A program made the translations under genes and the position numbers. This document shows positions 34,401 to 42,614 of a stretch of DNA of 64,000 nucleotides, piece after piece. Position 1 is the first letter of the stretch. The number at the start of each line of letters is the position of its first letter. The notes under the pieces are model-generated. The model was given only the letters and a program-made list of their open reading frames with translations, did no database searches and was not told where the DNA came from. The DNA is from Loktanella atrilutea (lineage in GTDB: Bacteria > Pseudomonadota > Alphaproteobacteria > Rhodobacterales > Rhodobacteraceae): contig NZ_FQUE01000008.1 of NCBI RefSeq assembly GCF_900128995.1, positions 1 to 64,000 on the forward strand. Direction: 5' to 3'.

Positions 34401-35630
34401 TCAGATAGCCCCGGACCCGCGTTCCTCAAGCGGCGTGGCCCACAACAGGGCAATTGCCAGCAGTTTCAGGCCGCAAGGCACGCCTGCGTAAAGCCACGTC
34501 AGCAGCGTCAGGGCCCCCGCCGGGCTGTCGCCGCCGGACACGAACCCTGCCTGTTCCAGTAGTGGCAGCAGCACGACGGCGGCAAAGGCCAGCGTCAGCT
34601 TGTTGACGAGGCTCCACAGCCCGAACCCCTGCCCGCCGTTGGGCGACACGACCGCCATCCGCCGCGCGAACATGGCGGGCAGCAGCGTCAGGTCGGCCCC
34701 GATGCTGGCCCCCGACAGCACGCAGACGATGGCAAAGGCCACCTGATCCCCCGCCCCCAGCCGCAGGGTGTAGCCGAAGGACACGACCGCCAGCGCCATC
34801 GCCGCCAGCAACACCCGTTTCGCGCCGAACCGCCGCGCAAGGGCCGACCAGAATGGCGAGGAACAGGCCGCGGCGAGGAAGAACAGCACTAGCAGTGGCC
34901 CCTCCCACCCCGGCGCCTGCAGGCGACCGTCGACATAGAACAGGAACAGGGTCGATGACACCGCCAGCGGCGTCGCGTTCACCAGCGCCAGCAGCAGCAG
35001 CCGGCGCGTGATGCCGTCCGATAGGATCGTGCGGATCGGCGTCGCCTCGGCCACCGTCCGGCCCCGCCACTCCGGCCACATGACGACCGCCGCGACCAGC
35101 GCGAGCACCGCAAAGCCCCAGGCAAAGACGGCAAAGGGCGCGGCCACGGCGCCCATCAGCAGCGTCGGCGCGATGGCGGCGGCGCAGATGCCCAGCAAAG
35201 CCCCCGTCTCGCGCCAGGCCGCCAGCCTGACGTGGCCGTCGTCGCCCGTTCCCGCCTTGGCGATGCCCTGCGCATAGAAGTTGATCGTCAGGAAGGAAAA
35301 TGCGCTGAACAGCGCGGTGATCGTGATCCCGAACCACCACAACGGCGCGACCGGCGGCGGCACCGCGAAAAGGCCCAGCATCGCCAGCGCCAGCAGCACG
35401 ACGCCCCCCGTCACCGCCAGCGCCTTGCGCCGGTCCAGCCGCTCGCTGACCCAGCCCAGCGCCGGGTCCTGCACCACGTCCACCAGCCGCAAGGCCGCCA
35501 GCAGCGCGCCCAGCGCCGTCAGGCTGACGCCATAGGTGTCGGCATAGTATTTCGGCGCGTAGATGTAGATCGGCAGCCCGGCCGCGTTGACAATCGCCGC
35601 AAACAGCGCGAAGGCGGGCAGCCGCGTCAA
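34401..35630 (-). CDS. MFS/GPH-type transporter of the FAD-oxidase/DUF1365 cluster (409 aa)
   Basis: About twelve hydrophobic helices are visible, and the segment LVDVVQDPALGWVSERLDRR matches the D-P-x-x-G motif of the glycoside-pentoside-hexuronide (MFS_2) symporters. I place the start at TTG 35630, which overlaps the DUF1365 stop and has GAGG upstream. Members in related bacteria start at the same point (LTRLPAFALFAAIV). The substrate is unknown; the cluster suggests a lipid-related or polyol-like compound. Confidence 0.85.
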   Translation of the reverse strand: MTRLPAFALFAAIVNAAGLPIYIYAPKYYADTYGVSLTALGALLAALRLVDVVQDPALGWVSERLDRRKALAVTGGVVLLALAMLGLFAVPPPVAPLWWFGITITALFSAFSFLTINFYAQGIAKAGTGDDGHVRLAAWRETGALLGICAAAIAPTLLMGAVAAPFAVFAWGFAVLALVAAVVMWPEWRGRTVAEATPIRTILSDGITRRLLLLALVNATPLAVSSTLFLFYVDGRLQAPGWEGPLLVLFFLAAACSSPFWSALARRFGAKRVLLAAMALAVVSFGYTLRLGAGDQVAFAIVCVLSGASIGADLTLLPAMFARRMAVVSPNGGQGFGLWSLVNKLTLAFAAVVLLPLLEQAGFVSGGDSPAGALTLLTWLYAGVPCGLKLLAIALLWATPLEERGSGAI

Positions 35631-36382
35631 CTGACCTCGTCCGTCGGCGGCTTGGACCAGCGCCGGAACGTCGCGCCCTTCCACCACAGCTTGACCGCCT
35701 GCCAGTGAATCAGCGCCAGCACCCGCCGCGACCCGAAGGGCCGCCGCAGGATGGCGCGGATGATCCTCCCGTTCGTCAGCGGCCGCCGCGCCCCGCTCAG
35801 CGTCGCGACCAGACCGCCTTCACCCCGGGTATAGTCGATGCGGATGTCGATGGCCTCTGACGTGATGTCAAAACGGAACACATATCCGCCTGAAATCGGC
35901 TGAAAAGGCGAGACATGAAATATCTTCTCCGCCGTCAGCCGCGTTTCCGCGGTGATCGGCGCAAGGTCCGGCGTGCGGCACAGATAGGAATGACGGTCGC
36001 CAAAGGTATTGCCCACCTCTGCAATCACGCAGCGCAGCACGCCCGCATCGTCATGGATCAGCCAGAAGCTGACCGGATTGAACACATGCCCCAGCACCCG
36101 CGGCTGCGCCAGCAGGTCGATCCTTCCGGTCAGGTCGACCCCGTTCGCCTTCAACACCTGCCGCACCCATTCCGCACCCCGCCCGTCCTTGATGGCCCCG
36201 CCGTGGTCGCGGTCGTGCAGCGCCATGACCCCGCGCCGGTTTCGGCCGAACAGTGCCGGCCCCCGCACCGCCGCCTCTGCATCGCAGATCACGTAGTCGA
36301 TGGAATAGCGAAAGGCGTTCTTCACCGCCCCCTTGCGCCCGTGAAAGGTCTGGCCGGCGACATGATCGATGCCAGAGCTCAT
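35627..36382 (-). CDS. DUF1365 family protein (251 aa)
   Basis: The segment LGHVFNPVSFWLIHDDAG is the DUF1365 hallmark (NPVSF-W), with HDRDHGG nearer the N-terminus and KIFHVSPFQPISGGYVFRFD in the middle. The ATG at 36382 is preceded by a GGAG. These proteins occur next to FAD oxidases and often cyclopropane-fatty-acid synthase-like genes, and are linked to fatty-acyl modification. The biochemical step is not certain. It lies 7 bases downstream of the FAD oxidoreductase gene. Confidence 0.9.
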   Translation of the reverse strand: MSSGIDHVAGQTFHGRKGAVKNAFRYSIDYVICDAEAAVRGPALFGRNRRGVMALHDRDHGGAIKDGRGAEWVRQVLKANGVDLTGRIDLLAQPRVLGHVFNPVSFWLIHDDAGVLRCVIAEVGNTFGDRHSYLCRTPDLAPITAETRLTAEKIFHVSPFQPISGGYVFRFDITSEAIDIRIDYTRGEGGLVATLSGARRPLTNGRIIRAILRRPFGSRRVLALIHWQAVKLWWKGATFRRWSKPPTDEVS

Positions 36383-36389
36383 CGCCCGC

Positions 36390-37688
36390 TCACTCCGCCG
36401 CCAGTTCCAGCCGCTCGTTCGCATTCAGCGCGGTCACGACGTCATAAGCCGACGACAGCCCGTCCTCGTGAAAGCCGTTCTTCATCCAGGCCCCGCAGAA
36501 CCACGTCCGGTTCGCGCCGTTCATCGCCTGTGCCCGCGCCTGCGCCGCCAGCGCCGCCGTGTCGTAGACCGGGTGTCGCAGGGTGGTCTGGTCCCAGATC
36601 AGTTCCTCGCGGATCGGGCGCGTGGTGTTCAGCGTGACCATGAAGTTCTGCTCACCCAGCCAGGGCTGCAGCGAGTTCATCCAGTAGGTCAGGTCGATCT
36701 GGTCGCTGCGCTTGTCATGGGTCTCGGTATAGATCCACGACGCCCAGACCTTGCGCCGCCGCGGCATGATGGCCGTGTCCGAATGCAGCACCACGCTGTT
36801 GGGCTGGTAGCGGATCGCGCCCAGCACGGCACGCTCGTCCGGCGTCGGATCGGCCAGCAGCGCCAGCGTGTCGTCGGAATGGCTGGCAAAGACCACCTCG
36901 TCGAAATCCTCCCACTCCGACCCCGTCCCGCGCACCTGCACCCCCGACGGCCTGCGCCGCACGCCTGCAACCGGCGTTCCCAGCCTGACATCGACGCCGC
37001 GCCGGTCCAGATCGGCGGCCAGACGCTGCACGTACTGGGTGCTGCCACCCTCTACCGTGTACCACTGGTGCTGGCCCGTGGCGCCCAGCAGCGCGTGATT
37101 GTCGAAGAAGCTCAGCAGCGCGAAGGCAGGGAAGTCGAGGATCTTCTCCTTCGGCGTGGACCAGATCGCGCCAGAGAACGGCAGCAGGTAGTGATCGCGG
37201 AAATAATCCGACAGGCCCAGCTTGGCCAGCAGCCCCCCGATGGTCAGATCCGTGTCCCGGCAGGCCGCCAGCCCGTGCTTGTTGAAATGCAGCACGTCGC
37301 GCACCATCCGCAGGAAATACGGATTGCCCGCGTTGCGCCGCTGCGCGAACAGCGCGTCGAGAGAGGTCAGCGCATATTCCAGCCGCCCGCCGCCAAATGA
37401 CGCGCCGAAGCTCATGTTGCTTTTCACCACCGGCACCGACAGGTGGTCGAACAGCGCCGCCAGATGTGGATAGTTCGCGTAGTTGAACACGATGAACCCG
37501 GTATCGACGGCCACATCGCCCTTTGGCCCTGCCATCCGCGTCCGCGCATGGCCTCCCAGCCGCGGACAGGCCTCGAACAGCACGACCCGGTGATCCCGTG
37601 CCAGCGCATGGGCCGCGCCCATGCCTGAAATGCCGGCACCGATCACGGCCACCTTGCGCGGCAGATTGGTCGAGGTCTCGAATGGCAT
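36390..37688 (-). CDS. FAD-dependent amine-oxidase-like oxidoreductase (432 aa)
   Basis: The N-terminal dinucleotide-binding motif is VAVIGAGISGMGAAHALA, followed by LGGHARTR. The remainder fits the flavin amine-oxidase superfamily (GFIVFNYANYPHLAALFDHL, C-terminal FCGAWMKNGFHEDGLSSAYD for FAD binding). It is the first gene of the oxidase-DUF1365-MFS-SDR cluster. In Rhodobacter sphaeroides a similar set is known as part of the singlet-oxygen (RpoE-ChrR) response, from memory. I see no convincing RpoE-type promoter upstream here. Confidence 0.9.
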   Translation of the reverse strand: MPFETSTNLPRKVAVIGAGISGMGAAHALARDHRVVLFEACPRLGGHARTRMAGPKGDVAVDTGFIVFNYANYPHLAALFDHLSVPVVKSNMSFGASFGGGRLEYALTSLDALFAQRRNAGNPYFLRMVRDVLHFNKHGLAACRDTDLTIGGLLAKLGLSDYFRDHYLLPFSGAIWSTPKEKILDFPAFALLSFFDNHALLGATGQHQWYTVEGGSTQYVQRLAADLDRRGVDVRLGTPVAGVRRRPSGVQVRGTGSEWEDFDEVVFASHSDDTLALLADPTPDERAVLGAIRYQPNSVVLHSDTAIMPRRRKVWASWIYTETHDKRSDQIDLTYWMNSLQPWLGEQNFMVTLNTTRPIREELIWDQTTLRHPVYDTAALAAQARAQAMNGANRTWFCGAWMKNGFHEDGLSSAYDVVTALNANERLELAAE

Positions 37689-37785
37689 GCAGGCGTCTCC
37701 GTCGCGGGCGTGAGTGCTTATGGCACAGGCACGCAGGGGCGGGTAAAAAGGTTGCTGGTATGCCGCGTGGTCAACTGTCGCAGCT

Positions 37786-38166
37786 TCAGTTCCAGGCCAG
37801 CGGGGTCAGCACCTGCCCCACCTGCATGAAGCCGTCGCCGTTCCGGTCGAAATAGAAGGTCTTGCCCGGATAGGCGCCGCGCACGACGTACTGGCCGTCT
37901 TCCAGCGTCAGGATGCCCGGCCGCCCGGTCGACGAGTCACCACAGACCGCCCGGCCCTGCTGGCAGGGCACGAACTTGTAGGTCTGGATCGTGCGCAACG
38001 GGTTCGGATCACGGGTAATCGCCGAAATCGCGACGCCGTCGGTAAAGGGTGTGTCGCCGAACGCATCGGTCGCGGCAGCCCCGATGGCGCGGGGCCCATC
38101 GCCGAAAGAGGTTGAACAGGCGCCAAGGGCCACAAGGGCAAGGGCGATCAGCGGCTTCATCATCAT
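37786..38166 (-). CDS. Small lipoprotein (126 aa)
   Basis: The signal sequence MMMKPLIALALVALGACSTS contains a lipobox (LGAC), so it is probably lipid-anchored in the envelope. The mature part has two further Cys (CQQGRAVC) and ends with an EF-hand-like or acidic loop (YFDRNGDGFMQVG). An AAGGAC ribosome binding site favours the first of three consecutive ATGs. It lies 21 bases after rmuC. The function is unknown. Confidence 0.8.
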   Translation of the reverse strand: MMMKPLIALALVALGACSTSFGDGPRAIGAAATDAFGDTPFTDGVAISAITRDPNPLRTIQTYKFVPCQQGRAVCGDSSTGRPGILTLEDGQYVVRGAYPGKTFYFDRNGDGFMQVGQVLTPLAWN

Positions 38167-38187
38167 GTCAGTCCTTTTCCGTCCACG

Positions 38188-39351
38188 TCAGTCTTGGCCG
38201 CTGGCCCGCCGCGGCGCAAGAGGCAAAGGCGCGCTCTCCACCACCGGGACCACTTCCTCGAAATCGAAGTTGTCCAGCCGGTCCGCCCGCTTGCCCGCCC
38301 GCGTCGCCGCCGTCAGCACGCCCGCCACGTCCTCGCCCGCCTGCCGCAGGTGCGTCTCCAGCTTGCCGGCCTTCTCTGTGATGATCTCCACGTCGCGGTG
38401 CAGCTGCTTCAGCGCCGTGCGGATCGCCCCCGCCTGTTCGCGCATTCGCGCGTCCTTCAGGATCGCACGCATCGTGTTCAGCGTGGCCATGCATGTGGTG
38501 GGCGACACGATCCAGACCCGCGCATCGAAGCCCGCACGCACCACCTCCGGCAGGCGGGCATGCAGTTCCGCATAGACCGCCTCGGACGGCAGGAACATGA
38601 TGGCGCCATCCGCCGTCTCGCCCTCGATGATGTATTTCTCACTGATGTCGCGGATATGTTTGCGCACCGCATAGGCCAGCGCCCGCAGGGCATTGGCTTG
38701 GTTGTCACGCCCTTCGGCGGCGGTCAGCGCTTCCCAGGCTTCCAGCGGGAACTTGGCATCGATGACGAGCGGCCCCGGCGGGTTCGGCAGGTGCACGATG
38801 CAGTCCGCCCGCTTCCCGTTCGACAGCGTGTGCTGCAGGGTAAAGCTGTCCGCGGGCAGCGCCTTGCCCACGATGTCGGTCAACTGGATCTCGCCGAACA
38901 GGCCCCGCCGCTGCTTGTTCGACAGGATGTCCTGCAACGACAGCACGTCGCCCGACAGCTTCTCGATATTGGTCTGGGCGCGGTCGATGGTGGCCAGCCG
39001 TTCCTGCAGCGCCGTCAGCTGCTTGGCGGATTTCTCCGCCGATCCGGTCAGCGTCTCCTTCATGCGCTCCTGCACCTCCGCCAGCCGCCGCTCCATGGTG
39101 CCAAGGACATGGGTCTGCGCCACGCTCTGCGCCTCGGCCACGGTGCTGATGTTGGCAGCCAGCTGAGTCTGCCCGGTGCCCAGCGCCTGCATGTAATCCG
39201 ACAGCTGCCCCATCTGGCCGGTCAGGTCGCGCATCGCCTGCCCCTGCCGCCGCGATCGCCACAAAGCCGCCAGCACGATCAGCAGCACCGCCCCCGCGAG
39301 CAACATGGCAGGATCGGTCAGCGCGTAATTCTGGTCGCCCAGCCGGATCAT
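38188..39351 (-). CDS. rmuC: RmuC family DNA recombination protein (387 aa)
   Basis: An N-terminal membrane helix (AMLLAGAVLLIVLAALW) is followed by a long coiled coil (about residues 45-140) and the RmuC nuclease-like domain. The latter includes KQRRGLFGEIQLTDIVGKAL, PLVIDAKFPLEAW (D...K catalytic region) and WIVSPTTCMATLNTMRAIL. RmuC limits inversions and rearrangements during recombination. The start ATG 39351 overlaps the mutL stop (ATGA), so the two genome-stability genes are coupled. Confidence 0.93.
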   Translation of the reverse strand: MIRLGDQNYALTDPAMLLAGAVLLIVLAALWRSRRQGQAMRDLTGQMGQLSDYMQALGTGQTQLAANISTVAEAQSVAQTHVLGTMERRLAEVQERMKETLTGSAEKSAKQLTALQERLATIDRAQTNIEKLSGDVLSLQDILSNKQRRGLFGEIQLTDIVGKALPADSFTLQHTLSNGKRADCIVHLPNPPGPLVIDAKFPLEAWEALTAAEGRDNQANALRALAYAVRKHIRDISEKYIIEGETADGAIMFLPSEAVYAELHARLPEVVRAGFDARVWIVSPTTCMATLNTMRAILKDARMREQAGAIRTALKQLHRDVEIITEKAGKLETHLRQAGEDVAGVLTAATRAGKRADRLDNFDFEEVVPVVESAPLPLAPRRASGQD

Positions 39352-41180
39352 GTGCGCCCGAACAGCCGTTCGATATCGGTCATCGACAGGGTGACGGAGG
39401 TCGGCCGCCCATGGTTGCACTGCCCGGAAAGGGGCGTCGCCTCCATCTCTCGCAGCAGGGCGTTCATCTCCGGCCCCGACATGCGCCGCCCTGTCCGGAC
39501 AGACCCGTGGCAGGCCATCCGGCTCAGGATCGCGTCGATCCGCGCGCGCAGCGGCGCCGTATCGCCCCCGTCCTGCAACGCGTCCAGCACGTCGAGGATC
39601 AGCCGCTTCGCATCCACCGTGCCAAGGATCGCCGGCGTCTCGCGCACTGCGATCGCACCGCCGCCAAAAGGTTCGATGCTCAGCCCCAACCCGGCCAGAT
39701 CCTCGGCCACCGCCAGCAGCTGGTCCGCCTCCGCCGGTGTCAGATCGACGATCTCCGGGATCAGCAGGGCCTGCGCCGGCACGCCCTTGTCCGCCATCTG
39801 CGCCTTCAGGCGCTCGTAGACCAGCCGCTCGTGCGCCGCATGGGCATCGACGATGACCAGCCCCTCTGCCGTCTGCGACAGGATGTAGTTCTCGTGCAAC
39901 TGCGCCCGCGCCGCCCCCAGCGGCAGGCGTTCCGCCCCGCCCTGATCCTCCGCCACCGGCTCGATCCGGGCAGAGGGTTGTTCCGCGAACCCCGATTGAA
40001 AGGTCATCGATGCCGCCGTGAACCGCGGTGACACCGAAGGCCGGTCCATCTGATAGACCCGCGCCGGACCCTGCGGCGCGGCCTGCGGCGTCATCGCCCC
40101 CAGCACCGCGTGACCGACGGTCGTGGCGCTGCGGTGCCCGGCGCCCGCCAGCGCATGACGGATTCCCGACACGATCAGCCCGCGGACGACGGCGGGATCG
40201 CGGAAGCGCACCTCCGACTTCGCCGGATGCACGTTGACGTCGACCAGCGTCGGGTCGCAGTCGACGAACAGGCAGGCCACCGGATGCCGGTCACGCGACA
40301 TCACGTCCATATAGGCCGCCCGCAAGGCACCCAGCAGCATCCGGTCCCGCACCGGTCGCCCGTTCACGTTCAGATACTGCGCCACCGCCGCGCCCTTGGA
40401 ATAGGTCGGCAGCGCCGCGGCGCCCGTCAGGTGGAACCCCTCCCGTTCCGCGTCCAGCGGCAGGGCGTTGTCGTTAAAGTCGCGGCCCAGCACCATGCGC
40501 AGCCGCCCCCGCAGGGCGTCGAACAGGTCGCCCGTCTCACCGTCGGCGCGGAACAGCGTCCGGCTGTCGCCCCCGGTCGCGTCGCGCAGCACGAAGGTCA
40601 CGAAGGGCTCCGCCATCGCCAGCCGGCGCACCACGTCCACCACGGCCTGCGTCTCTGCGCGGTCAGTGCGCAGGAACTTCAGCCGCGCCGGGGTGGCAAA
40701 GAACAGGTCGGCCAGATCGACCTGCGTGCCCTTCGTCAGCGCCGCCGGCGTCACCGGACCCATCCGACCGCCCGTCACCTGCACCGTCGCGGCCCCCGCG
40801 CCGGATCGGCTGGTGATCGTCAGCCGTCCCACGGCGCCCAGTGATGGCAGCGCCTCGCCCCGGAACCCGAAGGAGTGGATGTTCAAAAGGTCCGTGCCGT
40901 CGATCTTGGATGTGGCATGCCGCGACAGCGCCAGCGGCAGGTCGTCGGCGGCGATGCCGCAACCGTCGTCCACCACCCGGATCAGGGTCTTGCCGCCGTC
41001 CGCGATCGTCACCTCGATCCGGGTCGCGCCCGCGTCGATGCTGTTCTCGACCAGCTCCTTCACGGCAGAGGCCGGCCGCTCCACAACCTCTCCGGCCGCG
41101 ATGCGATTGATGGCGGCTTCGTCCAGCTGGCGGATCACCGGCCGCTGGACATCGCGCATCTGGGGTGCAGTCAAAGTCAT
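39348..41180 (-). CDS. mutL: DNA mismatch repair protein MutL (610 aa)
   Basis: The N-terminal GHKL ATPase motifs are all present: IAAGEVVERPASAVKELVEN with SIDAGA, VVDDGCGI, and FGFRGEALPSLG. The linker is followed by a C-terminal dimerisation domain (ARAQLHENYILSQTAEGLVI and RMACHGSVRTGRRM). The ACHGSVR element and GQCNHGRPTS near the C-terminus are typical of MutL with a metal site. It couples MutS recognition to downstream repair. No strong ribosome binding site is visible before ATG 41180. Confidence 0.97.
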   Translation of the reverse strand: MTLTAPQMRDVQRPVIRQLDEAAINRIAAGEVVERPASAVKELVENSIDAGATRIEVTIADGGKTLIRVVDDGCGIAADDLPLALSRHATSKIDGTDLLNIHSFGFRGEALPSLGAVGRLTITSRSGAGAATVQVTGGRMGPVTPAALTKGTQVDLADLFFATPARLKFLRTDRAETQAVVDVVRRLAMAEPFVTFVLRDATGGDSRTLFRADGETGDLFDALRGRLRMVLGRDFNDNALPLDAEREGFHLTGAAALPTYSKGAAVAQYLNVNGRPVRDRMLLGALRAAYMDVMSRDRHPVACLFVDCDPTLVDVNVHPAKSEVRFRDPAVVRGLIVSGIRHALAGAGHRSATTVGHAVLGAMTPQAAPQGPARVYQMDRPSVSPRFTAASMTFQSGFAEQPSARIEPVAEDQGGAERLPLGAARAQLHENYILSQTAEGLVIVDAHAAHERLVYERLKAQMADKGVPAQALLIPEIVDLTPAEADQLLAVAEDLAGLGLSIEPFGGGAIAVRETPAILGTVDAKRLILDVLDALQDGGDTAPLRARIDAILSRMACHGSVRTGRRMSGPEMNALLREMEATPLSGQCNHGRPTSVTLSMTDIERLFGRT

Positions 41181-41252
41181 GCCACAAGGGATAGCATGAC
41201 CGCCCGCGATTCTGCGAGCGGGAATTGCAAGCTGCCGTGGCGGCCGGGCGTT

Positions 41253-41271
41253 GAATTTTCGTAGAAAATTC
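41253..41271. repeat. GAATTTTCGTAGAAAATTC palindromic element
   Basis: Eight-base arms (GAATTTTC/GAAAATTC) around a GTA centre form a perfect inverted repeat in the gap upstream of mutL and downstream of the M16 gene. The same ATTTTCGTAGAAAAT core occurs twice in the larger inverted repeat at 53647-53695, so it is a dispersed element. Confidence 0.7.
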
Positions 41272-41303
41272 GTGACCCCGCCCGCTGCCGCGCCCTGCGG
41301 CTG

Positions 41304-42614
41304 TCAGTTTGCCGCCGCCAGCCCCTCCGGTTCGCCCACCACGACGAAGTGCAGGCGGTCGGGCTGCAGCAGCGTCGCCGCCAGACGGTTCACGTCGTCC
41401 AGCGTCACGGCCGCCAGCATCTCGTTGCGGTTCTCGACGTATTCCGGCGGCAGGTCGATCACCTGCATGCCGACGAGGATGCTCGCAATCTCGGCATTCC
41501 CGTCGAAGCGCAGGGGATAGGCGCCGGTCAGGTAGGTCTTGATCTTGTCCAGCTCCTCCTGCGTGACGCCGTCGCGGGCGATGCGGGCCCATTCCGCGCG
41601 GATCACCTCGATCGCCTCTGCCACCGTCGCGTTCGAGGACGCGACCTGCCCCATCCACAGGTCGGCGTGGAATTTCGGCACGAGGAAGGTGCTGACGCCA
41701 TAGGTCAGCCCGCGCTTTTCGCGCACCTCGTTCATCAGCCGCGATTCGAAGCCCGCGCCGCCCAGGATCTCGTTCAGCACGTAGGCCGCCATGTAATCCG
41801 GGTCGTCGCGGCGCAGGCCCGGCTGGCCGAACAGCGCGACCGACTGCGGCGTGTCGAAGGGGATCACCGTCGTGCCGCCGTCCAGCATGTCCTCCACCTC
41901 CGGCGGCAGCGCGGGGCCGCTCTCCGGCAGGTCGCCCAGCAGATCGTCCAGCAGCGGACCAAGGTCCGCGGGCGTGATGTCCCCCACCACGCCGACATAT
42001 ACCCGGTCGCGCACCAGCGCATTGTCATGGGCCGTCACGATGTCGTCGCGGGTCAGGGCGGTCACGCTCTCGACCGTGCCGCTCAGGGGTGAGCCATAGG
42101 GATGGTCGCCAAAGGCCGCCTTGTCGAAGGCGGCGCTGGCGATGTCGCCGGGCGACTTCGCGTCGCTGGCGATGTTGGACAGCACCTGCTGGCGCACCCG
42201 GTCGATCGCGCTCTGGTCAAAGCGGGGGTTCACGATGGCGTCGCGCAGCAACGCCACCGCTTCGTCGCGATTGTCGGTCAGCATCTGCGCGCTGATCGAC
42301 ACCATGTCGTCGCCCGCGTCGAACCCGAAGCCCGCCGCCAGATCCTCGCGGGCGGTCTGGAACGCCTGCGCGTCCAGATCGCCCGCACCTTCCTCCAGCG
42401 TCGCCATCATCAGATTGGTGGCGCCGCGCTTGCCGGGTTCGTCCAGCGCCGCGCCACCGCGGACCCGAATTTCCAGCGCGGTGAAGGGAATGTTGTGATC
42501 CTCCACCAGCCAGGCCTCGATCCCGCCGGGAGACGTCACCTGCTGGATGTCGATCGCGGCATTGGCGGCACTCGCGGCCAGCGCCACGCAGAACGTCATG
42601 GCGAAACGGATCAT
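41304..42614 (-). CDS. M16-family peptidase, non-catalytic partner subunit (436 aa)
   Basis: A signal peptide (MIRFAMTFCVALAASAANAA) precedes an M16 fold. The HxxEH zinc site is missing where it should be (LMMATLEEGAGDLDAQ). The conserved R/Y substrate-binding region of the alternative subunit is present (MNEVREKRGLTYGVSTF). It therefore resembles the non-catalytic half of two-subunit M16 proteases. It overlaps the active M16 gene by four bases and probably forms a heterodimer in the periplasm. Confidence 0.9.
   Translation of the reverse strand: MIRFAMTFCVALAASAANAAIDIQQVTSPGGIEAWLVEDHNIPFTALEIRVRGGAALDEPGKRGATNLMMATLEEGAGDLDAQAFQTAREDLAAGFGFDAGDDMVSISAQMLTDNRDEAVALLRDAIVNPRFDQSAIDRVRQQVLSNIASDAKSPGDIASAAFDKAAFGDHPYGSPLSGTVESVTALTRDDIVTAHDNALVRDRVYVGVVGDITPADLGPLLDDLLGDLPESGPALPPEVEDMLDGGTTVIPFDTPQSVALFGQPGLRRDDPDYMAAYVLNEILGGAGFESRLMNEVREKRGLTYGVSTFLVPKFHADLWMGQVASSNATVAEAIEVIRAEWARIARDGVTQEELDKIKTYLTGAYPLRFDGNAEIASILVGMQVIDLPPEYVENRNEMLAAVTLDDVNRLAATLLQPDRLHFVVVGEPEGLAAAN

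Noticed and set aside
37689-37785. RpoE/ChrR-type promoter upstream of the FAD oxidase
   Set aside because: A TAAG element is present on the minus strand, but no TGATCC-like -35 at the right distance.
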